DNA of 64,000 bases from Cyprinodon diabolis (GCA_030533445.1 CM060068.1:49843659-49907658), one strand, 5' to 3'. Shown: positions 1-15,000, counted from the first letter of the stretch. Numbers and translations: made by a program. The notes: a model not told the origin generated them from the letters alone.

Positions 1-550
1 CTTTGGTTTATAAAGAGCTCTGGTTGATAAAGGGCTCTGGTTTTTAAAGGGCTCTGGTTTATTACAGGCTCTGGTAAAGGGCTTTGGTTTCTAAAGGGCT
101 TTGGTTTCTAAAGAGCTTGGTTTATAACCGGCTTTGGTTTATAAAGGGATCTGGCTTATAAAGGGCTCTGGTTTATAAAGGGCTCTGGTTTATAACGGGC
201 TCTGGTTTATAAAGGGCTCTGGTTTATAAAGGTCTCTGTTTTATAAAGGGCATTGGTTTATAACAGGCTCTGGTTTACAACCGTCTTTGGTTTACAACGG
301 GCTCTGGTTTATAACAGGCTCTGGTTTATAACGGGCCCTGGTTTATAAAGGGCTCTAGATTATAAAGGGCTATGATTCATAACAGGCTCTGATTTATAAC
401 TGGCTTTGGTTTATAAAGCGCTCTAGTTTATAACGGGCTCTGGTTTATAACCGTCTTTGGTTTACACAGGGCTCTGGTTTATAAAGGGCTCTAGTTTATA
501 ACGGGCTCTGATTTATAACCGTCTTTGGTTTATAAAGGGCTCTAGTTTTT

Positions 551-3500
551 AAAGGGCTCTGGTTTATAACGGGCTCTGGTTTATAAAGGGCTCTGGTTTA
601 TAAAGGGCTCTGGTTTTTCAAGGGCTCTGGTTTTTAACATCCTATGGCTTATAACGGGCTTTGGTTTAAAAAGGCCTCTGGTTTATAAAAGGCTCTGGCT
701 TATAACGGGCTCTGTTTTATAACCGGCTTTGGTTTATAAAGGGCTCTGGTTTATAAAGGGCTCTGGTTTATTACAGGCTCTGGCTTATAACAGACTTTGG
801 TTTAAAAAGGCCTCTGGTTTATAACTGCATTTGGTTTATAAAGGGCTCTGGTTTATAACGGGCTCTGCTTTATAACCGGCTTTGGTTTATAAAGGGCACT
901 GGTTTATATAGGGCTCTGGTTTATTACAGGCTCTGGTATATAAAGGGCTTTGTTTTATACAGGGCGCTGGTTTATAAAGGGCTCTGGTTTATAAAGGGCT
1001 CTGGTTTATAACGGGCTCTGGTATATAAAGGGCTCTGGTTTTAAATGTCCTCTGGTTCATACAGGGCTCTGGTTTATAACTGTCTTTGGTTTATAACGGG
1101 CTCTGGTTTATAACCGTCTTTGGTTTATAACGGGCTCTGGTTTATAAAGGCTTCTGGTTTATAAAGGGCTCTGGTTTATAACAGGCTCTGGTTTACAACT
1201 GTCTTTGGTTTATAACGGGCTCTGGTTTATAAAGGGCTCTGGTTTGTAAAGGGCTCTGGTTTATAACGGGCTCTGGTTTATGAAGGGCTCTGGTTTATAA
1301 AGGGCTCTGGTTTTTCAAGGGCTCTGGTTTTTAACGTCCTATGGCTAATAACGGGCTTTGGTTTAAAAAGGCCTCTGGTTTATAAAAGGCTCTGGCTTAT
1401 AACGGGCTCTGCTTTATAACGGGCTCTGGTTTAAAAAGGGCTTTTGTTTCTAAAGGGCTTTGGTTTATAAAGGGCTTTGGTTTATAAAGGGCTCTGGATT
1501 ATAAAGGGCTTTGGTTTATAAAGGCTTCTGGTTTATAAAGTGCTCTGGTTTATAACAGGCTCTGGTTTATAACCGTCTTTGGTTTATAACGGGCTCTGGT
1601 TTATAACCAGCTTTGGTTTATAAAGGGCTCTGGTTTATAACCAGCTTTGGTTTATAAAGGGCTCTGGTTTATAAAGGGCTATGATTCATAACGGGCTCTG
1701 ATTTATAACCGGCTTTGGTTTATAAAGGGCTCTAGTTTATAACCGGCTCTGGTTTATAAAGGCTTCTGGTTTATAACGGGCTCTGGTTTATAACGGGCTC
1801 TGGTTAATAACAAGCTTTGGTTCATAAAGGGCTCTGGTTTATAAAGGGTTATGATTCATAACGGGCTCTGCTATATAACCGGCTTTGGTTTATAAAGGGC
1901 ACTGGTTTATATAGGGCTCTGGTTTATTACAGGCTCTGGTATATAAAGGGCTTTGGTTTATACAGGGCGCTGGTTTATAAAGGGCTCTGGTTTATAACGG
2001 GCTCTGGTATATAAAGGGCTCTGGTTTTAAATGTCCTCTGGTTCATACAGGGCTCTGGTTTATAACCGTCTTTGGTTTATAACAGGCTCTGGTTTATAAC
2101 CGTCTTTGGTTTATAACGGGCTCTGGTTTATAAAGGCTTCTGGTTCATAAAGGGCTCTGGTTTATAACCAGCTTTGGTTTATAAAGGGCTCTGGTTTATA
2201 AAGGGCTATGATTCATAACGGGCTCTGATTTATAACCGGCTTTGGTTTATAAAGGGCTCTAGTTTATAACCGGCTCTGGTTTATAAAGGCTTCTGGTTTA
2301 TAACGGTCTCTGGTTCATAACGGGCTCTGGTTAATAACAAGCTTTGGTTCATAAAGGGCTCTGGTTTATAAAGGGTTATGATTCATAACGGGCTCTGATT
2401 CATAACCGGCTATGGTTTATAAAGGGCTCTAGTTTATAAAGGGCTATGATTGATAACGGGCTCTGATTTATAACCGGATTTGGTTTATAAAGAGTTCTGG
2501 TTGATAAAAGGGCTCGGGTTTATAAAGGGCTCTGGTTTATAAAGGGCTCTAGTTTATAAAGGGCTATGATTGATAACGGGCTCTGATTTATAACCGGATT
2601 TGGTTTATAAAGAGTTCTGGTTGATAAAAGGGCTCGGGTTTATAAAGGGCTCTGGTTTATAAAGGGCTCTGGTTTATAACGGGCTCTGGTTTATAAAGGG
2701 CTCTGGTTTATAAAGGGCTCTGGTTTTTCAAGGGCTCTGGTTTTTAACATCCTATGGCTTATAACGGGCTTTGGTTTAAAAAGGCCTCTGGTTTATAAAA
2801 GGCTCTGGCTTATAACGGGCTCTGCTTTATAACCGGCTTTGGTTTATAAAGGGCTCTGGTTTATAAAGGGCTCTGGTTTATTACAGGCTCTGGCTTATAA
2901 CGGACTTTGGTTTAAAAAGGCCTCTGGTTTATAACTGCATTTGGTTTATAAAGGGCTCTGGTTTATAATGGGCTCTGCTTTATAACCGGCTTTGGTTTAT
3001 AAAGGGCACTGGTTTATATAGGGCTCTGGTTTATTACAGGCTCTGGTATATAAAGGGCTTTGGTTTATACAGGGCGCTGGTTTATAAAGGGCTCTGGTTT
3101 ATAAAGGGCTCTGGTTTATAACGGGCTCTGGTATATAAAGGGCTCTGGTTTTAAATGTCCTCTGGTTCATACAGGGCTCTGGTTTATAACTGTCTTTGGT
3201 TTATAACGGGCTCTGGTTTATAACCGTCTTTGGTTTATAACGGGCTCTGGTTTATAAAGGCTTCTGGTTTATAAAGGGCTCTGGTTTATAACAGGCTCTG
3301 GTTTACAACTGTCTTTGGTTTATAACGGGCTCTGGTTTATAAAGGGCTCTGGTTTGTAAAGGGCTCTGGTTTATAACGGGCTCTGGTTTATGAAGGGCTC
3401 TGGTTTATAAAGGGCTCTGGTTTTTCAAGGGCTCTGGTTTTTAACGTCCTATGGCTAATAACGGGCTTTGGTTTAAAAAGGCGTCTGGTTTATAAAAGGC

Positions 3501-3750
3501 TCTGGTTTATAATGGGCTCTGGTTTATAACGGGCTCTGGTTTAAAAAGGGCTTTTGTTTCTAAAGGGCTTTGGTTTATAAAGGGCTTTGGTTTATAAAGG
3601 GCTCTGGATTATAAAGGGCTTTGGTTTATAAAGGCTTCTGGTTTATAAAGTGCTCTGGTTTATAACAGGCTCTGGTTTATAACCGTCTTTGGTTTATAAC
3701 GGGCTCTGGTTTATAACCAGCTTTGGTTTATAAAGGGCTCTGGTTTATAA
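551..3750 (+). repeat. 2110-bp spaced segmental duplication inside the array
   Basis: Bases about 551-1640 recur at about 2661-3750 with a constant offset of 2110 bases (about 124 monomers), including rare variants such as the TTTTTAACATCCTATGGC block (about 631 and 2741) and the TGCTCTGG monomer (1541 and 3651). The copies part company after 1640/3750. Endpoints were found by eye. Confidence 0.8.
2421..2660 (+). repeat. 120-bp perfect-looking tandem duplication
   Basis: A block of seven monomers plus one base, with the unusual TGATTGATAAC, CCGGATTTGG and GGGCTCGGG variants, occurs at 2421 and again exactly 120 bases later at 2541. The copies appear identical, so this is a recent local duplication. 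Confidence 0.85.
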
Positions 3751-4210
3751 AGGCTTCTGGTTTATAAAGGGCTCTGGTTTATAACAGGCTCTGGTTTACA
3801 ACTGTCTTTAGTTTATAACGGGCTCTGATTTATAACCGGCTATGGTTTATAAAGGGCTCTAGTTTATAACGGGCTCTGGTTTATAACTGACTTTGGTTTA
3901 TAAAGGGCTCTAGTTTATAACGGGCTCTGGTTAATAAATTGTTCTGGTTTTTAATGGGCTCTGGTTCATAAAGGGCTCTGGCTTATAGGCGGCTTTGGTT
4001 TAAAAAGGCGTCTGGTTTATAAAAGGCTCTGGTTTATAATCGGCTTTGGTTTATAAAGGGCTCTGGTTTATAACGGGCTCTGGTTTATAACCGGCTTTGG
4101 TTTATAAAGAGCTCTGGTTGATAAAGGGCTCTGGTTTTTAAAGGGGTCTTATTTATTACAGGCTCTGGTAAAGGGCTTTGGTTTCTAAAGGGCTTTGGTT
4201 TCTAAAGAGC

Positions 4211-7200
4211 TTGGTGTATAACCGGCTTTGGTTTATAAAGGGCTCTGGTTTATAAAGGGCTCTGGTTTACACAGGGCTCTGGTTTTTCAAGGGCTCTGGT
4301 TTATAACAGGCTCTGGTTTACAACCGTCTTTGGTTTATAATGGGCTCTGGTTTATAACCGTCTTTGGTTTATACAGGGCTCTGGTTTATAAAGGGCTCTG
4401 GTTTATAAAGGGCTCTGGTTTATTACATGCTCTGGTATATAAAGTGCTTTTGTTTCTAAGGAGCTTTGGTTTCTAAAGGGCTTAAGTTTATAAAGGGCTC
4501 TGGTTTTTAATTGGCTCTGGTTCATAAAGGGTTCTGGCTTATAAGCGGCTTTGGTTTAAAAAGGCGTCTGGTTTAAAAAAGGCTCTCGTTTATAACCGGC
4601 TTTGGTTTATAAAAGGCTCTGGTTTATAACGGGCTCTGGTTTATAACCGGCTTTGGTTTATAAAGAGCTCCGGTTGATAAAGGGCTCTGGTTTTTAAAGG
4701 GCTCTGATTTATTACAGGCTCTGGTAAAGGGCTTTGGTTTCTAAAGGGCTTTGGTTTCTAAAGAGCTTGGTTTATAACCGGCTTTGGTTTATAAAGGGAT
4801 CTGGCTTATAAAGGGCTCTGGTTTATAAAGGGCTCTGGTTTATAACGGGCTCTGGTTTATAAAGGGCTCTGGTTTATAAAGGGCTCTGGTTTTTCAAGGG
4901 CATTGGTTTATAACAGGCTCTGGTTTACAACCGTCTTTGGTTTATAATGGGCTCTGGTTTATAACAGGCTCTGGTTTATAACGGGCTCTGGTTTATAAAG
5001 GCTTCTGGTTTATAAAGGGCTCTGGTTTATAACAGGCTCTGGTTTACAACTGTCTTTGGTTTATAACGGGCTCTGATTTATAACCGGCTATGGTTTATAA
5101 AGGGCTCTAGTTTATAACGGGCTCTGGTTTATAACTGACTTTGGTTTATAAAGGGCTCTAGTTTATAAAAGGCTATGATTCATAACGGGCTCTGATTTAT
5201 AACCGGCTCTGGTATAACAGGCTCTGGTATATAAAGTGCTTTGGTTTCTAAAGAGCTTTGGTTTCTAAATGGCTTTAGTTTATAACGGGCTCTGGTTAAT
5301 AAATTGATCTGGTTTTTAATGGGCTCTGGTTCATAAAGGGCTCTGGCTTATAGGCGGCTTTGGTTTAAAAAGGCGTCTGGTTTATAAAAGGCTCTCGTTT
5401 ATAACCGGCTTTGGTTTATAAAAGGCTCTGGTTTATAACGGGCTCTGGTTTATAACCGGCTTTGGTTTATAAAGAGCTCCGGTTGATAAAGGGCTCTGGT
5501 TTTTTAGGGGCTCTGGTTTATTACAGGCTCTGGTAAAGGGCTTTGGTTTCTAAAGAGCTTGGTTTATAACCGGCTTTGGTTTATAAAGGGATCTGGCTTA
5601 TAAAGGGCTCTGGTTTATAAAGGGCTCTGGTTTATAACGGGCTCTGGTTTATAAAGGGCTCTGGTTTATAAAGGGCTCTGGTTTTTCAAGGGCATTGGTT
5701 TATAACAGGCTCTGGTTTATAAAGTGCTCTGGTTTATAACAGGCTCTGGTTTATAACCGTCTTTGGTTTATAACGGGCTCTGGTTTATAACCAGCTTTGG
5801 TTTATAAAGGGCTCTGGTTTATAAAGGCTTCTGGTTTATAAAGGGCTTTGGTTTATAACAGGCTCTGGTTTACAACTGTCTTTAGTTTATAACGGGCTCT
5901 GATTTATAACCGGCTATGTTTTATAAAGGGCTCTAGTTTATAACGGGCTCTGGTTTATAACTGACTTTGGTTTATAAAGGGCTCTAGTTTATAAAAGGCT
6001 ATGATTCATAACGGGCTCTGATTTATAACCGGCTCTGGTATAACAGGCTCTGGTATATAAAGTGCTTTGGTTTCTAAAGAGCTTTGGTTTCTAAATGGCT
6101 TTAGTTTATAACGGGCTCTGGTTAATAAATTGATCTGGTTTTTAATGGGCTCTGGTTCATAAAAGGCTCTGGCTTATAGGCGGCTTTGGTTTAAAAAGGC
6201 GTCTGGTTTATAAAAGGCTCTGGTTTATAATCGGCTTTGGTTTATAAAGGGCTCTGGTTTATAACGGGCTCTGGTTTATAACCGGCTTTGGTTTATAAAG
6301 AGCTCTGGTTGATAAAGGGCTCTGGTTTTTAAAGGGGTCTGATTTATTACAGGCTCTGGTAAAGGGCTTTGGTTTCTAAAGGGCTTTGGTTTCTAAAGAG
6401 CTTGGTGTATAACCGGCTTTGGTTTATAAAGGGCTCTGGTTTATAAAGGGCTCTGGTTTACACAGGGCTCTGGTTTTTCAAGGGCTCTGGTTTATAACAG
6501 GCTCTGGTTTACAACCGTCTTTGGTTTATAATGGGCTCTGGTTGATAACCGTCTTTGGTTTATACAGGGCTCTGGTTTATAAAGGGCTCTGGTTTATAAA
6601 GGGCTCTGGTTTATTACATGCTCTGGTATATAAAGTGCTTTTGTTTCTAAGGAGCTTTGGTTTCTAAGGGCTTAAGTTTATAAAGGGCTCTGGTTTTTAA
6701 TTGGCTCTGGTTCATAAAGGGTTCTGGCTTATAAGCGGCTTTGGTTTAAAAAGGCGTCTGGTTTATAAAAGGCTCTCGTTTATAACCGGCTTTGGTTTAT
6801 AAAAGGCTCTGGTTTATAACGGGCTCTGGTTTATAACCGGCTTTGGTTTATAAAGAGCTCCGGTTGATTAAGGGCTCTGGTTTTTAAAGGGCTCTGGTTT
6901 ATTACAGGCTCTGGTAAAGGGCTTTGGTTTCTAAAGGGCTTTGGTTTCTAAAGAGCTTGGTTTATAACCGGCTTTGGTTTATAAAGGGATCTGGCTTATA
7001 AAGGGCTCTGGTTTATAAAGGGCTCTGGTTTATAACGGGCTCTGGTTTATAAAGGGCTCTGGTTTATAAAGGGCTCTGGTGTTTCAAGGGCATTGGTTTA
7101 TAACAGGCTCTGGTTTACAACCGTCTTTGGTTTATAATGGGCTCTGGTTTATAACAGGCTCTGGTTTATAACGGGCTCTGGTTTATAAAGGCTTCTGGTT

Positions 7201-10200
7201 TATAAAGGGCTCTGGTTTATAACAGGCTCTGGTTTACAACTGTCTTTGGTTTATAACGGGCTCTGATTTATAACCGGCTATGGTTTATAAAGGGCTCTAG
7301 TTTATAACGGGCTCTGGTTTATAACTGACTTTGGTTTATAAAGGGCTCTAGTTTATAAAAGGCTATGATTCATAACGGGCTCTGATTTATAACCGGCTCT
7401 GGTATAACAGGCTCTGTTATATAAAGTGCTTTGGTTTCTAAAGAGCTTTGGTTTCTAAATGGCTTTAGTTTATAACGGGCTCTGGTTAATAAATTGATCT
7501 GGTTTTTAATGGGCTCTGGTTCATAAAGGGCTCTGGCTTATAGGCGGCTTTGGTTTAAAAAGGCGTCTGGTTTATAAAAGGCTCTGGTTTATAATCGGCT
7601 TTGGTTTATAAAGGGCTCTGGTTTATAACGGGCTCTGGTTTACAACCGGCTTTGGTTTATAAAGAGCTCTGGTTGATAAAGGGCTCTGGTTTTTAAAGGG
7701 GTCTGATTTATTACAGGCTCTGGTATAACAGGCTCTGGTATATAAAGTGCTTTGGTTTCTAAAGAGCTTTGGTTTCTAAATGGCTTTAGTTTATAACGGG
7801 CTCTGGTTAATAAATTGATCTGGTTTTTAATGGGCTCTGGTTCATAAAGGGCTCTGGCTTATAGGCGGCTTTGGTTTAAAAAGGCGTCTGGTTTATAAAA
7901 GGCTCTGGTTTATAATCGGCTTTGGTTTATAAAGGGCTCTGGTTTATAACGGGCTCTGGTTTACAACCGGCTTTGGTTTATAAAGAGCTCTGGTTGATAA
8001 AGGGCTCTGGTTTTTAAAGGGCTCTGATTTATAACCGGCTCTGGTATAACAGGCTCTGGTATATAAAGTGCTTTGGTTTCTAAAGAGCTTTGGTTTCTAA
8101 ATGGCTTTAGTTTATAACGGGCTCTGGTTAATAAATTGATCTGGTTTTTAATGGGCTCTGGTTCATAAAGGGCTCTGGCTTATAGGCGGCTTTGGTTTAA
8201 AAAGGCATCTGGTTTATAAAAGGCTCTGGTTTATAATCGGCTTTGGTTTATAAAGGGCTCTGGTTTATAACGGGCTCTGGTTTACAACCGGCTTTGGTTT
8301 ATAAAGAGCTCTGGTTGATAAAGGGCTCTGGTTTTTAAAGGGGTCTGATTTATTACAGGCTCTGGTAAAGGGCTTTGGTTTCTAAAGGGCTTTGGTTTCT
8401 AAAGAGCTTGGTGTATAACCGGCTTTGGTTTATAAAGGGCTCTGGTTTATAAAGGGCTCTGGTTTACACAGGGCTCTGGTTTTTCAAGGGCTCTGGTTTA
8501 TAACAGGCTCTGGTTTACAACCGTCTTTGGTTTATAATGGGCTCTGGTTTATAACCGTCTTTGGTTTATACAGGGCTCTGGTTTATAAAGGGCTCTGGTT
8601 TATAAAGGGCTCTGGTTTATTACATGCTCTGGTATATAAAGTGCTTTTGTTTCTAAAGAGCTTTGGTTTCTAAAGGGCTTAAGTTTATAAAGGGCTCTGG
8701 TTTTTAATTGGCTCTGGTTCATAAAGGGTTCTGGCTTATAAGCGGCTTTGGTTTAAAAAGGCGTCTGGTTTATAAAAGGCTCTCGTTTATAACCGGCTTT
8801 GGTTTATAAAAGGCTCTGGTTTATAACGGGCTCTGGTTTATAACCGGCTTTGGTTTATAAAGAGCTCCGGTTGATAAAGGGCTCTGGTTTTTTAGGGGCT
8901 CTGGTTTATTACAGGCTCTGGTAAAGGGCTTTGGTTTCTAAAGAGCTTGGTTTATAACCGGCTTTGGTTTATAAAGGGATCTGGCTTATAAAGGGCTCTG
9001 GTTTATAAAGGGCTCTGGTTTATAACGGGCTCTGGTTTATAAAGGGCTCTGGTTTATAAAGGGCTCTGGTTTTTCAAGGGCATTGGTTTATAACAGGCTC
9101 TGGTTTATAAAGTGCTCTGGTTTATAACAGGCTCTGGTTTATAACCGTCTTTGGTTTATAACGGGCTCTGGTTTATAACCAGCTTTGGTTTATAAAGGGC
9201 TCTGGTTTATAAAGGCTTCTGGTTTATAAAGGGCTCTGGTTTATAACAGGCTCTGGTTTACAACTGTCTTTAGTTTATAACGGGCTCTGATTTATAACCG
9301 GCTATGTTTTATAAAGGGCTCTAGTTTATAACGGGCTCTGGTTTATAACTGACTTTGGTTTATAAAGGGCTCTAGTTTATAAAAGGCTATGATTCATAAC
9401 GGGCTCTGATTTATAACCGGCTCTGGTATAACAGGCTCTGGTATATAAAGTGCTTTGGTTTCTAAAGAGCTTTGGTTTCTAAATGGCTTTAGTTTATAAC
9501 CGGCTTTGGTTAATAAATTGATCTGGTTTTTAATGGGCTCTGGTTCATAAAGGGCTCTGGCTTATAGGCGGCTTTGGTTTAAAAAGGCGTCTGGTTTATA
9601 AAAGGCTCTGGTTTATAATCGGCTTTGGTTTATAAAGGGCTCTGGTTTATAACGGGCTCTGGTTTATAACCGGCTTTGGTTTATAAAGAGCTCTGGTTGA
9701 TAAAGGGCTCTGGTTTTTAAAGGGGTCTGATTTATTACAGGCTCTGGTAAAGGGCTTTGGTTTCTAAAGGGCTTTGGTTTCTGAAGAGCTTGGTGTATAA
9801 CCGGCTTTGGTTTATAAAGGGCTCTGGTTTTTTGCAAGGGCTCTGGTTTATAACAGGCTCTGGTTTACAACCGTCTTTGGTTTATAATGGGCTCTGGTTT
9901 ATAACCGTCTTTGGTTTATACAGGGCTCTGGTTTATAAAGGGCTCTGGTTTATAAAGGGCTCTGGTTTATTACATGCTCTGGTATATAAAGTGCTTTTGT
10001 TTCTAAGGAGCTTTGGTTTCTAAAGGGCTTAAGTTTATAAAGGGCTCTGGTTTTTAATTGGCTCTGGTTCATAAAGGGTTCTGGCTTATAAGCGGCTTTG
10101 GTTTAAAAAGGCGTCTGGTTTATAAAAGGCTCTCGTTTATAACCGGCTTTGGTTTATAAAAGGCTCTGGTTTATAACGGGCTCTGGTTTATAACCGGCTT

Positions 10201-12000
10201 TGGTTTATAAAGAGCTCCGGTTGATAAAGGGCTCTGGTTTTTAAAGGGCTCTGGTTTATTACAGGCTCTGGTAAAGGGCTTTGGTTTCTAAAAGGCTTTG
10301 GTTTCTAAAGAGCTTGGTTTATAACCGGCTTTGGTTTATAAAGGGATCTGGCTTATAAAGGGCTCTGGTTTATAAAGGGCTCTGGTTTATAACGGGCTCT
10401 GGTTTATAAAGGGCTCTGGTTTATAAAGGGCTCTGGTGTTTCAAGGGCATTGGTTTATAACAGGCTCTGGTTTACAACCGTCTTTGGTTTATAATGGGCT
10501 CTGGTTTATAACAGGCTCTGGTTTATAACGGGCTCTGGTTTATAAAGGCTTCTGGTTTATAAAGGGCTCTGGTTTATAACAGGCTCTGGTTTACAACTGT
10601 CTTTGGTTTATAACGGGCTCTGATTTATAACCGGCTATGGTTTATAAAGGGCTCTAGTTTATAACGGGCTCTGGTTTATAACTGACTTTGGTTTATAAAG
10701 GGCTCTAGTTTATAAAAGGCTATGATTCATAACGGGCTCTGATTTATAACCGGCTCTGGTATAACAGGCTCTGGTATATAAAGTGCTTTGGTTTCTAAAG
10801 AGCTTTGGTTTCTAAATGGCTTTAGTTTATAACGGGCTCTGGTTAATAAATTGATCTGGTTTTTAATGGGCTCTGGTTCATAAAGGGCTCTGGCTTATAG
10901 GCGGCTTTGGTTTAAAAAGGCGTCTGGTTTATAAAAGGCTCTGGTTTATAATCGGCTTTGGTTTATAAAGGGCTCTGGTTTATAACGGGCTCTGGTTTAT
11001 AACCGGCTTTGGTTTATAAAGAGCTCTGGTTGATAAAGGGCTCTGGTTTTTAAAGGGGTCTGATTTATTACAGGCTCTGGTAAAGGGCTTTGGTTTCTAA
11101 AGGGCTTTGGTTTCTAAAGAGCTTGGTGTATAACCGGCTTTGGTTTATAAAGGGCTCTGGTTTATAAAGGGCTCTGGTTTACACAGGGCTCTGGTTTTTC
11201 AAGGGCTCTGGTTTATAACAGGCTCTGGTTTACAACCGTCTTTGGTTTATAATGGGCTCTGGTTTATAACCGTCTTTGGTTTATACAGGGCTCTGGTTTA
11301 TAAAGGGCTCTGGTTTATAAAGGGCTCTGGTTTATTACATGCTCTGGTATATAAAGTGCTTTTGTTTCTAAAGAGCTTTGGTTTCTAAAGGGCTTAAGTT
11401 TATAAAGGGCTCTGGTTTTTAATTGGCTCTGGTTCATAAAGGGTTCTGGCTTATAAGCGGCTTTGGTTTAAAAAGGCGTCTGGTTTATAAAAGGCTCTCG
11501 TTTATAACCGGCTTTGGTTTATAAAAGGCTCTGGTTTATAACGGGCTCTGGTTTATAACCGGCTTTGGTTTATAAAGAGCTCCGGTTGATAAAGGGCTCT
11601 GGTTTTTTAGGGGCTCTGGTTTATTACAGGCTCTGGTAAAGGGCTTTGGTTTCTAAAGAGCTTGGTTTACAACCGGCTTTGGTTTATAAAGGGATCTGGC
11701 TTATAAAGGGCTCTGGTTTATAAAGGGCTCTGGTTTATAACGGGCTCTGGTTTATAAAGGGCTCTGGTTTTTCAAGGGCATTGGTTTATAACAGGCTCTG
11801 GTTTACAACCGTCTTTGGTTTATAACGGGCTCTGGTTTATAACAGGCTCTGGTTTATAACGGGCTCTGGTTTATAAAGGGCTCTAGTTTATAAAGGGCTC
11901 TGGTTTATAACATGCGCTGGTTTATTACAGGCTCTGGTATATAAAGTGCTTTGGTTTCTAAAGAGCTTTGGTTTCTAAATGGCTTTAGTTTATAACGGCT
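4211..12000 (+). repeat. Higher-order repeat series, 1.3-2.2 kb units
   Basis: The marker variant TTGGTGTATAACCGG occurs at 4211, 6402, 8408, 9790 and 11123, giving spacings of 2191, 2006, 1382 and 1333 bases. Long flanking blocks are shared between units, and units differ by loss or gain of monomer groups. This is the pattern of unequal exchange in a satellite. The end coordinate is approximate. Confidence 0.8.
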
Positions 12001-15000
12001 CTGGTTAATAAATTGATCTGGTTTTTAATTGGCTCTGGTTCATAAAGGGCTCTGGCTTATAAGCGGTTTTGGTTTAAAAAGGCGTCCAGTTTATAGAAGG
12101 CTCTGGTTTATAACCTGCTTTGGTTTATAAAGGGCTCTGGTTTATAACGGGCTCTGGTTTATAACCGGCTTTGGTTTATAAAGAGCTCTGGTTGATAAAG
12201 GGCTCTGGTTTTTAGAGGGCTCTGGTTTATTACAGGCTCTGGTAAAGGGCTTTGGTTTATAAAGGGCTTTGGTTTCTAAAGAGCTTGGTTTATAACCGGC
12301 TTTGGTTTATAAACGGCTCTAGTTTATAAAGGGCTCTGGTTTATAAAGGGCTCTGGTTTTTCAAGGGCTCTGGTTTTTAACATCCTATGGCTTATAACGG
12401 GCTTTGGTTTAAAAAGGCCTCTGGTTTATAAAAGGCTCTGGCTTATAACGGGCTTTGGTTTAAAAAGGCCTCTGGTTTATAACGGGTTTTGGTTTATAAA
12501 TGGTTCTGGTTTTTAATGGGCTCTGGTTCCTACAGGAATCTGGTTTATAATTGGCTTTGGTTTATAAAGGGCTCTGGTTTTTAAAGGGCTCTGGTTTATT
12601 ACAGGCTCTGGTATATAAAGGGCTTTGGTTTCTAAAGGGCTTTAGTTTATAACGGGCTCTGGTTAATAAAGGGCTCTGGCTTATAAGCGGCTTTGGTTTA
12701 AAAAGGTGTCTGGTTTATAACGGGCTCTGGTTTATAACCGGCTTTGGTTTATAAAGAGCTCTGGTTGATAAAGGGCTCTGGTTTTTAGAGGGCTCTGGTT
12801 TATTACAGGCTCTGGTAAGGGCTTTGGTTTCTAAAGGGCTTTGGTTTCTAAAGAGCTTGGTTTATAACCGGCTTTGGTTTATAAAGGGCTCTAGTTTATA
12901 AAGGGCTCTGGTTAATAAAGGGCTCTGGTTTTTCAAGGGCTCTGGTTTTTAACATCCAATGGCTTATAACGGGCTTTGGTTTAAAAAGGCCTCTGGTTTA
13001 TAAAATGCTCTGGCTTATAACGGGCTTCTGTTTAAAAAGGCCTCTGGTTTATAACTGAATTTGGTTTTTAAAGGGCTCTGGTTTATAACGGGCTCTGCTT
13101 TATAACCGGCTTTGGTTTATAAAGGGCTCTGGTTTATAAAGGGCTCTGGTTTATTACAGGCTCTGGTATATAATAGGCTCTGGTTTATAAAGGGCTCTGG
13201 TTTTTAATGGGCTCTGGTTCATACAGGGCTCTGGTTTATAACCGTCTTTGGTTTTTCAAGGGCTCTGGTTTTTAACATCCTATGGCTTATAACGGGCTTT
13301 GGTTTAAAAAGGCGTCTGGTTTATAAAAGGCTCTGGCTTATAACGGGCTTTGGTTTAAAAAGGCCTCTGGTTTATAACGGGTTTTGGTTTATAAAGGGTT
13401 CTGGTTTTTAATGCGCTCTGGTTCCTACAGGGCTCTGGTTTATAACCGGCTTTGGTTTATTAAGGGCTCTGGTTTTTAAAGAGCTCTGGTTTATTACAGG
13501 CTCTGGTATATAAAGGGCTTTGGTTTCTAAAGGGCTTTGCTTTCTAAAGAGCTTGGTTTATAAAGGGCGCTGGTTTATAACGGGCTCTGGTTTATAAAGG
13601 GCTCTGGTTTATAACGGGCTCTGGTTTATAACCGGCATTGGTTTATAAAGAGCTCTGGTTGATAAAGGGCTCGGGTTTTTAAAGGGCTCTGGTTTATTAC
13701 AGGCTCTGGTAAAGGGCTTTGGTTTCTATAGGGCTTTGGTTTCTAAAGAGCTTGGTTTATAACCGGCTTTGGTTTATAAAGGGCTCTGGTTTATAAAGGG
13801 CTCTGGTTTGTAAAGGGCTCTGGTTTATAACGGGCTCTGGTTTATGAAGGGCTCTGGTTTATAAAGGGCTCTGGTTTTTCAAGGGCTCTGGTTTTTAACA
13901 TCCTATGGCTTATAACGGGCTTTGGTTTAAAAAGGCCTCTGGTTTATAAAAGGCTCTGGTTTATAATGGGCTCTGGTTTATAACGGGCTCTGGTTTAAAA
14001 AGGGCTTTTGTTTCTAAAGGGCTTTGGTTTCTAAAGGGATTTGGTTTATAAAGGGCTCTGGATTATAAAGGGCTTTGGTTTATAAAGGCTTCTGGTTTAT
14101 AAAGGGCTCTGGTTTATAACAGGCTCTGGTTTATAACCGTCTTTGGTTTATAACGGGCTCTGGTTTATAACCAGCTTTGGTTTATAAAGGGCTCTGGTTT
14201 ATAACCAGCTTTGGTTTATAAAGGGCTCTGGTTTATAAAGGGCTATGATTCATAACGGGCTCTGATTTATAACCAGCTTTGGTTTATAAAGGGCTCTAGT
14301 TTATAACCGGCTTTGGTTTAAAAAGGCCTCTGGTTTATAACTGCATTTGGTTTATAAAGGGCTCTGGCTTATAACGGGCTCTGCTTTATAACCGGCTTTG
14401 GTTTATAAAGGGCTCTGGTTTATAAAGGGCTCTGGTTTATTACAGGCTCTGGCTTATAACGGACTTTGGTATAAAAAGGCCTCTGGTTTATAACTGCATT
14501 TGGTTTATAAAGGGCTCTGGTTTATAACGGGCTCTGCTTTATAACCGGCTTTGGTTTATAAAGGGCACTGGTTTATAAAGGGCTCTGGTTTATTACAGGC
14601 TCTGGTATATAAAGGGCTCTGGTTTATAAAGGGCTCTGGTTTATAACAGGCTCTGGTTTATAAAGGGCACTGGTTTTTCAAGGGCTCTGGTTTTTAACAT
14701 CCTCTGGCTTATAACGGGCTTTGGTTTAAAAAGGCCTCTGGTTTATAACAGGATTTGGTTTATAAAGGGCTCTGGTTTTTAAAGGGCTCTGGTTTATAAC
14801 GGGCTCTGGTTTATAAAGGGTTGTGGTTTATAACGGGCTCTGGTTTATAACCAGCTTTGGTTTATAAAGGGCTCTGGTTTATAAAGGTTTATGATTCATA
14901 AAGGGCTCTGGCTTATAAGCGGCTTTGGTTTAAAAAGGCGTCTGGTTTATAAAAGGCTCTGGTTTATAACCGGCTTTGGTTTATAAAGGGCTCTGGTTTA

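Noticed and set aside
4228..11388. Repeated 82-88 codon frames in the left satellite
   Set aside because: They translate the 17-bp repeat in a 51-base cycle, lie only where variants remove the regular TAA, and recur with the higher-order unit. No sign of a real protein.
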